Origin: an uncultured bacterium | GTDB taxonomy: Bacteria > Cyanobacteriota > Vampirovibrionia > Gastranaerophilales > Gastranaerophilaceae | DNA: 64,000 nt | Direction: 5' to 3' | Assembly: GCA_949282215.1 (NCBI GenBank) | Contig: CASDPF010000011.1 | Location: 1-64,000, forward strand | Shown here: in pieces, positions 25,081 to 34,757 of the stretch | Layout of the letters: each line of letters begins with the position of its first letter | Position numbering within the stretch: the stretch's first letter is position 1 | The notes under the pieces: model-generated | What the model saw: only the letters and a program-made list of their open reading frames with translations | Databases searched by the model: none | What the model was told of the DNA's origin: nothing | Program-made: the position numbers and the translations under genes

Positions 25081-26423
25081 AAATAGTAATATTCGGAGCA
25101 ACAGAAGTAGGCTGTTTGCTCGCGACAGAATTTTTTGAAGATCACGATATCACAATAATTGATAAAGAAGAAAATCAGACAGATGAATTTTCGAAGCTGG
25201 ATATAAGTTTCGTAATAGGAAATGCTTGTGATATAAGTGTACTAAATAATGCAGACGTTCAAAATGCAGATGTATTTATAGCCTGTACACCGATTGATGA
25301 AGCAAATATTGTAGCATGTCTTTCCGCAAAAAGAATAAGCGGGATTAGGACAATATGTTTTGTCAGCAAAGAAGAATACCGAAAGACTCTTAATTTTGAA
25401 AAAAATAATATAGACAGAGGTGATTTCTTTATAGATTATATTATTTGGCCTGAAGAATTGCTTACTCAAGACATATTCAGAATTGTAACAGTTGCAAAAG
25501 CACTTGATGTAGAAAATTTTGCAGACGGAAAAGCAAGATTACTTGAGTATAAAGTAACTTCAAACCTTGGAATAGTTAATAAAAAACTAAAAGATTGCCG
25601 TTTTACAAATGATACCTTAATCGTAGGGATTACAAGAAACAGTGAATTATTCATACCTAACGGTGAAACTGAAATTCTGGCAGACGATAAATTAATATTT
25701 ATGGGAACATCACATTCATTGGATATACTTGCTGGTACATTTTTCCATGAAAAAGAAATCGTTAAAAATGTTTCCATCATAGGTGGAGGCACTGTAGGAC
25801 TTATGCTTGCCAAAAACCTTGAGACGCTAAAAATTAAAACTAAAATTGTTGAAAAGAACTATGCAAGATGCGAATTCTTGGCACAAGAATTAAAACACAC
25901 TCTTGTAATTCACGGGGACGGTACCAACTTAAAACTTCTGGATGAGGAAGAAATCGGGTCTGCTGACGTAGTAATTAGCGTTACAAATAATGATGAAAAG
26001 AATTTATTGTGTTCATTACTTTCAAAACAATTGGGAGTAAAAAGAGTCATAGCAAGGGTTGCAAAAGTTTTAAACATACCGCTTTTTGAAAAAGTTGGTA
26101 TTGACGTTGCAGTATCACCAAAAAATTCAGCACTTGCTGAAGTGAAAAATGATTTAGCAGAAAATAATGTAGACATCTTAGCTACCGTTGAACAGGGGCT
26201 TGGCGAAGTTTTGGAAGTAAAAGTTAAACCGGAATTTGATAACAAAAAAATTATGGAATTAAAATTTCCTACTCCTGCAATTATCGGAATAATTGAACGA
26301 GGGAATAAAGTAATCATCCCAAACGGTCTAACATTGTTAAAAAATGATGACACAATGATAATATTTACAAAAGCTGAAGATGGAGATTCAATAAAAAAAT
26401 TTTTCGGAGCAGGTTCTAAATAA
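25077..26423 (+). CDS. trkA: Trk potassium uptake regulatory subunit TrkA
   Basis: TrkA is the cytoplasmic NAD(H)-binding gating ring of the TrkH channel. The 448 residues hold two RCK-N/RCK-C tandems. The first Rossmann start is KIVIFGATEVGCLLA (about 2-16), with acidic IIDKEE after it. The second is VSIIGGGTVGLMLAKNLE (about 232-249), with IVEKNYARCEFLA. Each half ends in a TrkA-C domain (around FIPNGETEI and VIIPNGLTLL). The order with trkH, overlapping by one base (TAATG), fits a functional pair. Confidence 0.95.
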   Translation: MKIVIFGATEVGCLLATEFFEDHDITIIDKEENQTDEFSKLDISFVIGNACDISVLNNADVQNADVFIACTPIDEANIVACLSAKRISGIRTICFVSKEEYRKTLNFEKNNIDRGDFFIDYIIWPEELLTQDIFRIVTVAKALDVENFADGKARLLEYKVTSNLGIVNKKLKDCRFTNDTLIVGITRNSELFIPNGETEILADDKLIFMGTSHSLDILAGTFFHEKEIVKNVSIIGGGTVGLMLAKNLETLKIKTKIVEKNYARCEFLAQELKHTLVIHGDGTNLKLLDEEEIGSADVVISVTNNDEKNLLCSLLSKQLGVKRVIARVAKVLNIPLFEKVGIDVAVSPKNSALAEVKNDLAENNVDILATVEQGLGEVLEVKVKPEFDNKKIMELKFPTPAIIGIIERGNKVIIPNGLTLLKNDDTMIIFTKAEDGDSIKKFFGAGSK

Positions 26424-27892
26424 TGCGTATAAATTATATTATTAAAGCAATCAGTTTAATTTTAATGTATGTAAGCCTTGTAATATTAGCACCAATTATA
26501 ATTGCAATTGTTTATAAGGATTTCAATTCCATCATACCATTTCTTACTGCAAGTATAATATCAGCAACCTCAGGTTTTATTTTGAGAAAAATATTTAAAG
26601 GGACAAAAGAACTGGAAAACCTTAATGATATAAAAAAAGCAGAAGCACTTTTCATAGTGGCTGTTTCTTGGATTTTATTCGGTCTTGTATCAGCAATTCC
26701 ATATTTATTTTACGGATTAAGTCCTTTAGATTCAATCTTTGAAGCTGTGTCAGGGATTACGACAACAGGAGCGACAATCCTTACTCATTATGATTATTCA
26801 AAAGCATTTTTCTTCTGGCGTTCAATGACACAATGGCTTGGAGGTTTAGGGATAATCGTTTTATTTATCGCAATCCTGCCGCAATTTGCCGTAGCAGGAA
26901 GACAAATGTTCTTTGCTGAAACACCTGGACCTACTGAAGATAAATTCACCCCGAGAATAAGAAATACAGCATCTGCATTATGGAAAGTATATTTAAGCCT
27001 TACGATTTTACTAATAATCCTTCTTATCGCTGCTGGAATGCCTGCTTTTGATGCAATTTGTAATTCTTTTTCAACACTTGCGGCAGGAGGATTTTCACCA
27101 AATGCACAAAGCACTATGGGATATAACTCCAATTATATAACATGGATTATTCTTATATTTATGTTCTTTGCAGGTGCCAGCTTTAATTTGCAATATAAAG
27201 TTATTACAAAAGTAAATCCGCTTTTGTTTTTTAAGAATGAAGAATTCAAATTATATTTAACTCTTGTATTAGCAATTGGGACATTAATAACAGCAGCCCT
27301 TGTAATAAACAGTCATTATACAATATTTGATGGTGTAACACACGCATTTTATCAAGTAATAAGTATAATGACATCCACAGGCAGTGCAAGTATTGACTTT
27401 GCGAAGTGGGATTTCACATCAAAAGTACTATTATTTTTCTGTATGTTTTTAGGAGCTTGTGCAAGTTCAGCTGGCGGCGGTATAAAAATGACTCGCTGGT
27501 TTTTGCTATTTAAAACATTAAAAGCAGAATTAGTAAGAATTCTACACCCAAATGCAATTATCAATATAAAACTTGATAATGTAACAATTGCCCCTGAAGT
27601 AATCAGACAAACCATTGTATTCATAATATATTATTTCATAATTTATGCAATCGGAGCTTTATTGATAGGTATAATTGAACAAAATGCGACAATAGGACTT
27701 ACAAGCTCTATCACTGCAGTCGGAAATATAGGCCCAGGATTTGGAAACATAATTGGTCCTATGGGGAGTTTTAGTTCTTTGCACTCAGCATCAAAGTCTA
27801 TTATGATAATATCAATGCTTGTCGGCAGACTTGAAATAATACCTTTCCTTGTTATGTTTGAACCAGACTTTTGGAATTTCAAAGACAATTAA
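26423..27892 (+). CDS. trkH: Trk potassium uptake channel subunit TrkH
   Basis: TrkH is the membrane K+ channel subunit. It has 489 residues with about ten membrane helices and four selectivity-filter loops that can be read in order: VSGITTTGATIL (about 109-120), STLAAGGFSPN, QVISIMTSTGSASI, and ITAVGNIGPGFGNIIGP near the C-terminus. RSMTQWLGGLGIIVLF after the first loop is typical of the family. Its ATG overlaps the trkA stop. It likely depends on TrkA for gating. Confidence 0.95.
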   Translation: MRINYIIKAISLILMYVSLVILAPIIIAIVYKDFNSIIPFLTASIISATSGFILRKIFKGTKELENLNDIKKAEALFIVAVSWILFGLVSAIPYLFYGLSPLDSIFEAVSGITTTGATILTHYDYSKAFFFWRSMTQWLGGLGIIVLFIAILPQFAVAGRQMFFAETPGPTEDKFTPRIRNTASALWKVYLSLTILLIILLIAAGMPAFDAICNSFSTLAAGGFSPNAQSTMGYNSNYITWIILIFMFFAGASFNLQYKVITKVNPLLFFKNEEFKLYLTLVLAIGTLITAALVINSHYTIFDGVTHAFYQVISIMTSTGSASIDFAKWDFTSKVLLFFCMFLGACASSAGGGIKMTRWFLLFKTLKAELVRILHPNAIINIKLDNVTIAPEVIRQTIVFIIYYFIIYAIGALLIGIIEQNATIGLTSSITAVGNIGPGFGNIIGPMGSFSSLHSASKSIMIISMLVGRLEIIPFLVMFEPDFWNFKDN

Positions 27893-27942
27893 CAGGTTGA
27901 AGAACTCAAGAATAATGATATAATATACATAAAGGAGGTACT

Positions 27943-28708
27943 ATGGGAAACGAAGAAATAGCTTTAAAAACAATTAGGGGGGGGGGGCGTAACCCTTTAT
28001 AATCGCAGGTTTTCAGGATTTACCCTTGCTGAGGTATTAATAACTCTTAGTATTATTGGAATAGTTGCGGCAATGACTCTGCCTGCTGTGATTAATAAAA
28101 CACAAGAAAAACAATTTAAAACTGCATTCAAAAAACAATATTCGGTTTTCGCTCAAGCCATGCAAAGAGTATATATTGAAGATGGAGAAACTTATGAACA
28201 GGTAGAATGGATACAAATGCCGATATATTTTTGCAAACTTCTTGCACAACAGAAAGTCATGAAATCCGGTGTTAAATGTGAAGAAGTATTAGCAGGAGGC
28301 TATAAAAATAATTTAGAATGGCCTACAACCGGTAAAAAGTATTGGCATAAAGAAGGAAAATGGTATGATAAAAAAGGCAACCCGCAAGGATTAAATGGTG
28401 GATATGAAGCTTTATCATACATTCTACCAGATGGAGCATTAGTAAATTATAACTGCTCAAGACAAATTTTTATTGATGTAAACGGATACAAAAAACCAAA
28501 TACTATAGGTAAAGATATATTCTTTTTGTTAGTCGAATCAAAACATATGGTTCCTACAATTATGTCAACAACCACCAGTTATGTAAGACCTAACGGCTGT
28601 TCAATAGGCGGGACAAATGCTACACCAATTTTAACTAAAGATAACATTGAAGAAGATTGCAAATCAGGTTCAGGCTGGGGTTGTTCTTTATTATATTTAC
28701 TGGAATAA
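27943..28708 (+). CDS. Phase-variable prepilin-like protein, out of frame at 11 G
   Basis: AAAGGAGGTACT precedes ATG at 27943. The frame reads MGNEEIALKTIR, then the G tract, then RNPL and TAA at 28000. With one G fewer the frame becomes IRGGGVTLYNRRFSG|FTLAEVLITLSIIGIVAAMT, a complete prepilin signal cut after Gly, and runs to 28708. The downstream frame has a TAA at 27965 and no other usable start before the signal, so in the recorded state the gene is off. The first later ATG (28073) falls inside the hydrophobic helix. The globular part has IFIDVNGYKKPNTIGKDIF and ends GWGCSLLYLLE, like the pseudopilin at 3154. Confidence 0.85.
27977..27987. repeat. 11-G homopolymer in the pseudopilin leader
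   Basis: Eleven G residues, eleven codons after the start at 27943. The in-frame state is 10 or 13 G, the same numerical rule as at the Stealth locus. Confidence 0.9.
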
Positions 28709-28787
28709 AAATTTTTCCATTATCGGAATGATTAAAATGAACAATTAATATGCTTTAATCGTTAATATATTATCGAGGATGATTATT

Positions 28788-30245
28788 TTGAAAACTATCG
28801 ATAGCTTTAAAATATTAACAATTATTAGCATACTTTTTTTAAGCATAGGCACATCTGATGCAGCAGAAAAATACGCAGTTATACAAAAAGGTGCAAAACT
28901 TACTATGTCAGACTGTATTCAAATTGCACTGAAAAACAGTCCGCTAATAAATAAAGCTTATTATAACTATCACGTTTCAAAAAATGATGAAAAAATTGCA
29001 AAAGCAGCATTCTTCCCGACAATAGGAATAGGCACCGGATATACCTATAACACTAACAGTTCCAATCGAATGAGCAACAATACAGACAATTATAACGCCC
29101 AAGCAACACTTAGCCAATTAATCTTCAACTTCGGAAAAACAAATGCTCAAATAAAAATGCAAAAGTTTAATAAAATTGCAGCAATGTATAATTTTGATGA
29201 TGTTGTATTAGACACAATTTTCGGAGTAAAAACATACTACTATAGCGTACTAGCTGCAAAAGCTACAGTCGATATAAACAGAGCTTATGTCCAGATAAAT
29301 GAAAGAAATTACCAAAGAACAAAAGCTTATTTTGACCAAGGAATAAAATCAAAAATTGACTTAGTAAACGCAGAAGTAAACCTTAGTGATTCAAAAGTTA
29401 CTCTTGTAGAATCAATAAAAGCTTACCAAAATGCCATTGTACAATTAAACAATTCAATGTATGTAGCATATACTCCTGAATATGAAATTGCATCAACTGA
29501 AACTTTCAACTTTCAACAAAAAGAAATCCCCGTAAACCTTCAAAAAATTTCAGAAAAAAGAGATTTAAGCAAAACCCCGGAACCGGTCTCAGATGCAACA
29601 TTAACTTCAAAAGTTGAAAAAATGGATGTAATAGAAACTTTTAAATTCAAACCGTTTCCATACACTTTTGAAGAATGTGTAGAACTGGCAAAGAAAAACC
29701 GCCCTGATTTGAAAGCCTACAATGCTACACTTGATGCAATGAAACAATCTCTTTTATATATAAAAAGAGAATATTACCCTGAAATTTCAGCAAGTGCAGG
29801 ATACAATTACCGCAATCAATACAATACAAATTCGTTTAATGTCGGAGTAAACTTATCAAGCTCATTAAATATCCTGAGCCAAAAATATAAAATTGATAAC
29901 GGCAAACTTCAAGTAGATTTAGCAAAAAATGAAATAGATTTACTTGAGCAAAACATATATTTTGAGGTTCAAAATGCCTACATAAATATGGTACAATTGG
30001 AAAAACAAATTCCACTGCTTGCGGTAAAAGTTAAACAAACCCACGAAAACTTTGAACTTGCAGACGGTAGATATGCTGTCGGAATAGGCGACTACATACA
30101 ATTACAAGATGCAAGAGTAAACTACAATAACGCACAACAATCCTATGTTCAAACAGTTTACAACTACAACGTAGCAAGAGCAAACCTTGAAAAATTAATC
30201 GCACTGCAACAGGAAATTACTGTAAATGTTGAGGAAAAAAGATAA
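28788..30245 (+). CDS. TolC-family outer-membrane efflux protein
   Basis: The protein provides the outer-membrane channel of a tripartite pump. After a signal peptide (ILTIISILFLSIGTSDA) two repeated OEP halves follow. The first begins LTMSDCIQIALKNSPLINKA, with periplasmic helices containing ARIN-like NRAYVQINERNYQRTKAYFDQG. The second begins TFEECVELAKKNRPDL and ends with QLQDARVNYNNAQQSYVQTVYNYNVA. GAGG lies eight bases before a TTG at 28788, which I chose; the in-frame ATG at 28779 overlaps that site. The stop overlaps the adaptor ATG by one base (TAATG). Confidence 0.92.
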   Translation: MKTIDSFKILTIISILFLSIGTSDAAEKYAVIQKGAKLTMSDCIQIALKNSPLINKAYYNYHVSKNDEKIAKAAFFPTIGIGTGYTYNTNSSNRMSNNTDNYNAQATLSQLIFNFGKTNAQIKMQKFNKIAAMYNFDDVVLDTIFGVKTYYYSVLAAKATVDINRAYVQINERNYQRTKAYFDQGIKSKIDLVNAEVNLSDSKVTLVESIKAYQNAIVQLNNSMYVAYTPEYEIASTETFNFQQKEIPVNLQKISEKRDLSKTPEPVSDATLTSKVEKMDVIETFKFKPFPYTFEECVELAKKNRPDLKAYNATLDAMKQSLLYIKREYYPEISASAGYNYRNQYNTNSFNVGVNLSSSLNILSQKYKIDNGKLQVDLAKNEIDLLEQNIYFEVQNAYINMVQLEKQIPLLAVKVKQTHENFELADGRYAVGIGDYIQLQDARVNYNNAQQSYVQTVYNYNVARANLEKLIALQQEITVNVEEKR

Positions 30246-31405
30246 TGAAACTAAAGAAAAAACAAATAATCATTAGCATAATAATAGTAGCACTACTTGG
30301 CACAGGTTTTGTATATAAAAAATATAAATCGAGAGTAAAATACCATACAAAACCCATAGAAAAATGTACTATTACTCAAGTTGTAGAAGCTTCAGGAACA
30401 ATAAACCCTGTAAACACAGTTTCTGTAGGTTCAACCGTATCAGGTCTAATCCAAGACATTTATGTAGATTTCAATTCACAAGTCAAAAAAGGTCAAATTC
30501 TTGCACAGATTGACCCGAGAAACTTTGAAGCTACAGTACAGCAAAATCAAGCCCAAATTGCAAATGCACAAGCAAACGTATCAAAATTACAGGCTATAGT
30601 AGAATATGATAAAAAGATGTATGAACGCTATAAAGAACTTTATGCAAAAAACTTTGTAGCAAAAAGCGAGCTTGACCAATATAAAAGCACATACTATTCT
30701 GATTTAGCACAAATTAGAGCAGCTCAAGCTCAGGTAAACCAATATAGAGCAAATCTAAAAACCGCTGAAACAAACCTCGGATATACAAAAATTATAGCAC
30801 CTGTAGACGGCACAATTATTTCGAGAGAAATAGACGTAGGACAACCGGTAGCAGCAAGTTTCCAAGCTCCTGAGTTATTTACAATCGCACAAGACCTTAC
30901 AAAAATGCAGATAGAAGTAAGCGTCTCTGAAGCAGATATTGGTAAAGTTCAAGAAGGACAAGATGTCACCTACACTCTTGACGGATATCCTGACAGCGTA
31001 TTCAAAGGTAAAGTTACTCAGGTTAGAATATCCCCTACAACAGTTTCCAATGTTGTTACATATACTGTAATTGTTGAAGTGAAAAATGATGATTTAAAAT
31101 TAATTCCTGGTATGACAGCTAACGTTTCAATCATTACGGATAAAAGTGAAAATGTAATTTGTGCACCAAGCATTGCTTTAAAATTTAATCCAAATACTGA
31201 TGGAACAAGATATAAAAATCAAGGGATTTGGATTTTAGAAAAAAGAAAACCAAAACGTATAAACATTGAAACAGGTGCCAGCGATGATACTAACACTGAA
31301 ATTATTTCAAAAGAAATAAAAGAAGGTGACAGGGTAATAGTTGATTCATCACTATCTAAAAGTAAAGATAGCAAAAATCAAAGACGCGGACCAAGAATGT
31401 TTTAG
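30245..31405 (+). CDS. MacA-like periplasmic adaptor of ABC efflux pump
   Basis: This 386-residue membrane-fusion protein has an N-terminal membrane helix (IIISIIIVALLGTGFVY), a biotinyl-lipoyl half VSVGSTVSGLIQDIYVDFN, a coiled-coil hairpin (ATVQQNQAQIANAQANVSKL through RANLKTAETNLGY), the second lipoyl half TKIIAPVDGTIISREIDVGQPV and a beta-barrel (QIEVSVSEADIGKVQEGQDV). This is the MacA/HlyD layout that links the inner-membrane MacB to TolC. It is in an operon with TolC, ATPase and permease genes. Confidence 0.92.
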   Translation: MKLKKKQIIISIIIVALLGTGFVYKKYKSRVKYHTKPIEKCTITQVVEASGTINPVNTVSVGSTVSGLIQDIYVDFNSQVKKGQILAQIDPRNFEATVQQNQAQIANAQANVSKLQAIVEYDKKMYERYKELYAKNFVAKSELDQYKSTYYSDLAQIRAAQAQVNQYRANLKTAETNLGYTKIIAPVDGTIISREIDVGQPVAASFQAPELFTIAQDLTKMQIEVSVSEADIGKVQEGQDVTYTLDGYPDSVFKGKVTQVRISPTTVSNVVTYTVIVEVKNDDLKLIPGMTANVSIITDKSENVICAPSIALKFNPNTDGTRYKNQGIWILEKRKPKRINIETGASDDTNTEIISKEIKEGDRVIVDSSLSKSKDSKNQRRGPRMF

Positions 31406-31417
31406 GAGAAAATAACC

Positions 31418-32146
31418 TTGAGCCTGATAGAAGTAAAAGATGCCATAAAAACCTATCAAACAGGAGAAGACTGTTTTAACGCCCTAAACTGCGTATCACT
31501 TTCCATTGAACGCGGAGAATTCGTTGCAATAATGGGTGCTTCAGGCTCAGGCAAATCGACATTTATGAATATGCTAGGCACTTTAGACAAGCCTAATTCA
31601 GGAAGTTATTTTCTTGACGGAATAGATATGCTCTCCCTTGATTCTGATGAATTAGCAGACGTTAGAAACATAAAAATGGGATTTGTTTTTCAGGGATTTA
31701 ATCTTATATCAAGAACAAGTGCTATTGAGAATGTTCAACTTCCAATGATTTATAAAGGAATACCTGAAGCTGAAAGAATTGTGCGAGCCAAAAACGCACT
31801 AAAAATTGTAGGACTTGAAAAAAGAGAAGACCATATGCCAAACCAAATGTCAGGAGGGCAACAACAAAGAGTTGCAATAGCTCGAGCAATCGTAAATGAC
31901 CCGCCGTTAATTCTCGCAGATGAACCTACAGGAAACTTAGATACAAAAACCAGTATTGAGGTTATGGAGTTTTTTGTAAACCTTAATAAGCAAATGGGAA
32001 AAACAATTGTTCTCGTAACACACGAACCTGATATCGCGGAATATTGCGGAAGAATTGTACGTTTTAAGGATGGAAATATTATCTCAGATGAGATTAACAA
32101 AAACCCGCATCCGGTAACAACAAAAATGGAAGATTACATATTATGA
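31418..32146 (+). CDS. MacB/LolD-type ABC transporter ATPase
   Basis: The 242-residue protein has Walker A MGASGSGKSTFMN (about 39-51), Q-loop FVFQGFNL, the signature MSGGQQQRVAIARAIV (about 143-158), Walker B LILADEPTGNLDT and the switch His in LVTHEPD. Sequence type and length fit the MacB/LolD/FtsE group that powers mechanotransmission permeases. The start is TTG at 31418 after AGGAGAA. Its stop overlaps the permease ATG (ATGA), so in this operon MacB is split into separate ATPase and membrane chains, as in YknYZ. Confidence 0.93.
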   Translation: MSLIEVKDAIKTYQTGEDCFNALNCVSLSIERGEFVAIMGASGSGKSTFMNMLGTLDKPNSGSYFLDGIDMLSLDSDELADVRNIKMGFVFQGFNLISRTSAIENVQLPMIYKGIPEAERIVRAKNALKIVGLEKREDHMPNQMSGGQQQRVAIARAIVNDPPLILADEPTGNLDTKTSIEVMEFFVNLNKQMGKTIVLVTHEPDIAEYCGRIVRFKDGNIISDEINKNPHPVTTKMEDYIL

Positions 32147-33372
32147 TAGATTTCAAATCAACACTTATAATGGCAATTCGCTCTTTAAAAATAAATAAAA
32201 TGCGTTCTATACTGACAAGTTTAGGCATTATTATCGGTGTAAGTGCCGTAATTATAATGCTTGCAGTAGGTACAGGTGCAAGCAAAAAGATTGCAAAAGA
32301 TATGGAATCAATGGGCAGTAACCTTCTTATGATACGCTCAGCATCAGCTACCTCAGGGGGGGTTAGAATGGGCTTTGGAACAAAACCCTCTTTGACATTA
32401 AAAGATGCGGAAGCTATTGAAAAAACAGCTAGAGGCGTGCTTGCCGTCGCACCATACTCATCAGGAACAGCTCAATTAACCTACGGAAACCAAAACTGGT
32501 CAACTACAATTGGTGGTACCACAGCATCTTACCTGTTTATAAGAAATTATGAAATCCTGTCAGGCAGAAACTTTATTCCAGAAGATATCAAAAACAATAC
32601 CAAAGTTGCGATTATCGGGAATACAGTTGCAAATGAACTGTTCGGAGACGTTGACCCTATAAATAAGACTATGAGAGTAGGTAATGTCCCGTTTAAAATT
32701 ATTGCACTGCTAAAGACAAAAGGACAAAGCGGGATGGGAATGGATCAGGATGATTTAGTATTCATCCCAATTACAACAGCACAAAAGAAAGTTTTCGGTA
32801 CAGACTTTCCCGGCTCAATCAAAATGATAAACGTTAAAGCTCAAAATGATGAAGTCCTCAATTCAACTCAGGAAGATATAGACGAAATACTTATGAAACG
32901 TCATAATCTCGGGAAAAATCAAGAAAAAGACTTTGAAATAAGAAATCTCGCAGAAATGCAGGAAACAATAAAATCATCAGCACAGACAATGTCAATTTTA
33001 TTGGGTGCAATTGCATCAGTATCATTAATTGTAGGCGGAATTGGGATTATGAATATAATGCTCGTATCAGTAACAGAAAGAACAAAAGAAATCGGTATTC
33101 GTATGGCAATCGGAGCAAAAGCAAGCGATATAAGAATCCAATTTTTGATTGAATCCTTCCTTTTATCTGTAATAGGCGGAATAATCGGAGTCATACTCGG
33201 TGTTGTCGGAGCGAAGGCAATACAAATATTTTCTGAAATGAGTATCTCTATATCAGGATTTTCAATAGCTCTATCTCTTGGATTTTCGGGTGCAATAGGA
33301 GTTTTATTCGGATATTACCCTGCTTATAAAGCTTCTCTATTAAATCCTATTGATGCATTGAGGTATGAATAA
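32143..33372 (+). CDS. MacB/FtsX-type ABC transporter permease
   Basis: The 409-residue permease has one N-terminal helix (SILTSLGIIIGVSAVIIMLA), a periplasmic MacB-PCD domain of about 220 residues, then three C-terminal helices within the FtsX-like domain: LIVGGIGIMNIMLVSVTERTK, ESFLLSVIGGIIGVILG and ALSLGFSGAIGVLFGYYPAYKAS. It pairs with the ATPase, adaptor and TolC genes to form an export pump for a drug, peptide or glycolipid; substrate unknown. It contains a GGGGGGG run at 32355 inside the reading frame (Ser-Gly-Gly-Val), which leaves the gene intact here. Confidence 0.92.
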   Translation: MIDFKSTLIMAIRSLKINKMRSILTSLGIIIGVSAVIIMLAVGTGASKKIAKDMESMGSNLLMIRSASATSGGVRMGFGTKPSLTLKDAEAIEKTARGVLAVAPYSSGTAQLTYGNQNWSTTIGGTTASYLFIRNYEILSGRNFIPEDIKNNTKVAIIGNTVANELFGDVDPINKTMRVGNVPFKIIALLKTKGQSGMGMDQDDLVFIPITTAQKKVFGTDFPGSIKMINVKAQNDEVLNSTQEDIDEILMKRHNLGKNQEKDFEIRNLAEMQETIKSSAQTMSILLGAIASVSLIVGGIGIMNIMLVSVTERTKEIGIRMAIGAKASDIRIQFLIESFLLSVIGGIIGVILGVVGAKAIQIFSEMSISISGFSIALSLGFSGAIGVLFGYYPAYKASLLNPIDALRYE

Positions 33373-33879
33373 TTATTTATTCTTTAAACTTTTTATAAAT
33401 TTCTTTGCAATATCAAGTAAAAACGGATAACGATCTTTATGATAGCCCATTTCTAACATTTCTTTACTGGCATGTTCAAAATTATCTAACCCGCTCATTA
33501 CTTTGTAAATAAGAGAATAAAATCCCGTACGATCTGCACCAGCTTTACAGTGAATTAAAACCTGACCTTTTTTCTTCTTAACATCATCAATTATATTTAA
33601 AAAACTTTTAACATCTTCTAATTTTGGATTTTTAGTCTCAGTTGGAATTGAATGATAATTTATATTCAAGGCATCTGCTAATTTTGCTTCATTAAAATCA
33701 ATAGCAGGCACACCCATAGTTCTAAAATTTACGATATCTGTTATTTTTAAATGTTTCTTTATCCACACAATTTCTTCGGCCTTAGGCTGAGCTGAGCGAT
33801 GAACATTTTCATCAATCCTCTTATAATTATGAGGTTTATGGTAACCAGTAAAAGATAACTTAGATACACAAAGCGACAT
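33373..33879 (-). CDS. Dual-specificity/tyrosine protein phosphatase-like protein
   Basis: The signature VLIHCKAGADRTGFYS is the Cys-x5-Arg phosphate loop of the cysteine phosphatase superfamily. The preceding NVHRSAQPKAEEIVWIKKHL and IVNFRTMG segments match Siw14/DSP-like bacterial members, which act on phosphoproteins, inositol phosphates or polyphosphate. The C-terminus is helical. I chose ATG 33879 (168 residues), with GGAG upstream; a TTG at 33897 would add six residues. The stop directly abuts the permease stop from the other strand. It precedes no obvious kinase. Confidence 0.8.
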   Translation of the reverse strand: MSLCVSKLSFTGYHKPHNYKRIDENVHRSAQPKAEEIVWIKKHLKITDIVNFRTMGVPAIDFNEAKLADALNINYHSIPTETKNPKLEDVKSFLNIIDDVKKKKGQVLIHCKAGADRTGFYSLIYKVMSGLDNFEHASKEMLEMGYHKDRYPFLLDIAKKFIKSLKNK

Positions 33880-33914
33880 AAAATATAAAAACTCCAAATA
33901 AAAAATTTTTACTA

Positions 33915-34757
33915 CTACAAATTTTCAAGTGCAGCAATCTTCATTGCATTAAAGTCCGGAGTTCTGCCAAACCAGATTTCCTGAGCTGCTATTGCTTGAT
34001 ATACAAACATATCAAGCCCATTAATAATTTTATAACCAAGTTTTTCGGCATTTTTCAACAATATTGTCTTTTTAGGATTATAAATTACATCATACACGAC
34101 AGCTCCGTCAGGAAGCGTTTTCAAAACATTTTCTTCAATCGGAGTCATATCGGCAGAACGCCCGAGCATACCAATAGGCGTTGTATTAACAAGAATTTGA
34201 TACTTAGACAAATCCCTGACGGCATCTATTTGATATGCAGTAAATGTAATGTGAGGGAATTTTCTTCTCATATAAGTCATATAATCCATAGCATTTGGAA
34301 TATTTCTTGTATATACACCAATCTCAGAAACTCCCAGATCAGATAAACCTAAAACTGCTGCTCTGCTCGCACCACCTGTACCTAAAAGTGCAGCCGTTGC
34401 ACCTTGCAAATTAATATCAGAAGGTACAGCTTTACGAAACCCTGCAGCGTCAGTATTAAAAGCACTGAATGTCTTATCAGGATTAATTTTAACAGTATTC
34501 ACAGCTCCCGCAATATCTGCATATTTATCAACTTCCTGAACAAATAAGGAAATAGGGAGCTTTAATGGAATAGTCACATTAAAACCTGTATAATTTTGGT
34601 GTTTAAGAAATTTGACTCTGTCTACCAAATCCTCAGGAGGAGTTTCAAGAATATCGTAACTTGCCTCAATTCCAAGACTTTTAAACCCTGCTTTATGAAT
34701 AACAGCAGAAAGTGAATGACCTAAAGGGTAACCGATTAGACCGAATTTATTCGTCAT
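33915..34757 (-). CDS. aroE: Shikimate dehydrogenase
   Basis: AroE reduces 3-dehydroshikimate to shikimate with NADPH in the aromatic pathway. The 280-residue protein has GYPLGHSLSAVIHKAGF (about 9-25, shikimate site), FNVTIPLKLP with the catalytic Lys, NTDAAGFRKAV, the NADP loop ALLGTGGASRAAVLGLSDLG (about 131-150) and the late GLDMFVYQAIAAQEIW. It overlaps the end of topA by 11 bases on the same strand. Another pathway gene, aroQ, lies at 59905. Confidence 0.96.
   Translation of the reverse strand: MTNKFGLIGYPLGHSLSAVIHKAGFKSLGIEASYDILETPPEDLVDRVKFLKHQNYTGFNVTIPLKLPISLFVQEVDKYADIAGAVNTVKINPDKTFSAFNTDAAGFRKAVPSDINLQGATAALLGTGGASRAAVLGLSDLGVSEIGVYTRNIPNAMDYMTYMRRKFPHITFTAYQIDAVRDLSKYQILVNTTPIGMLGRSADMTPIEENVLKTLPDGAVVYDVIYNPKKTILLKNAEKLGYKIINGLDMFVYQAIAAQEIWFGRTPDFNAMKIAALENL

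Noticed and set aside
25242-26353. Minus-strand ORFs opposite trkA and trkH
   Set aside because: They are antisense shadows of clear genes, with low-complexity translations and no ribosome sites.
32355-32362. Seven-G run in the MacB-type permease as another phase switch
   Set aside because: The gene is intact, the run lies well inside the coding region and is much shorter than the 11-G tracts; it could slip rarely but gives no sign of a switch.
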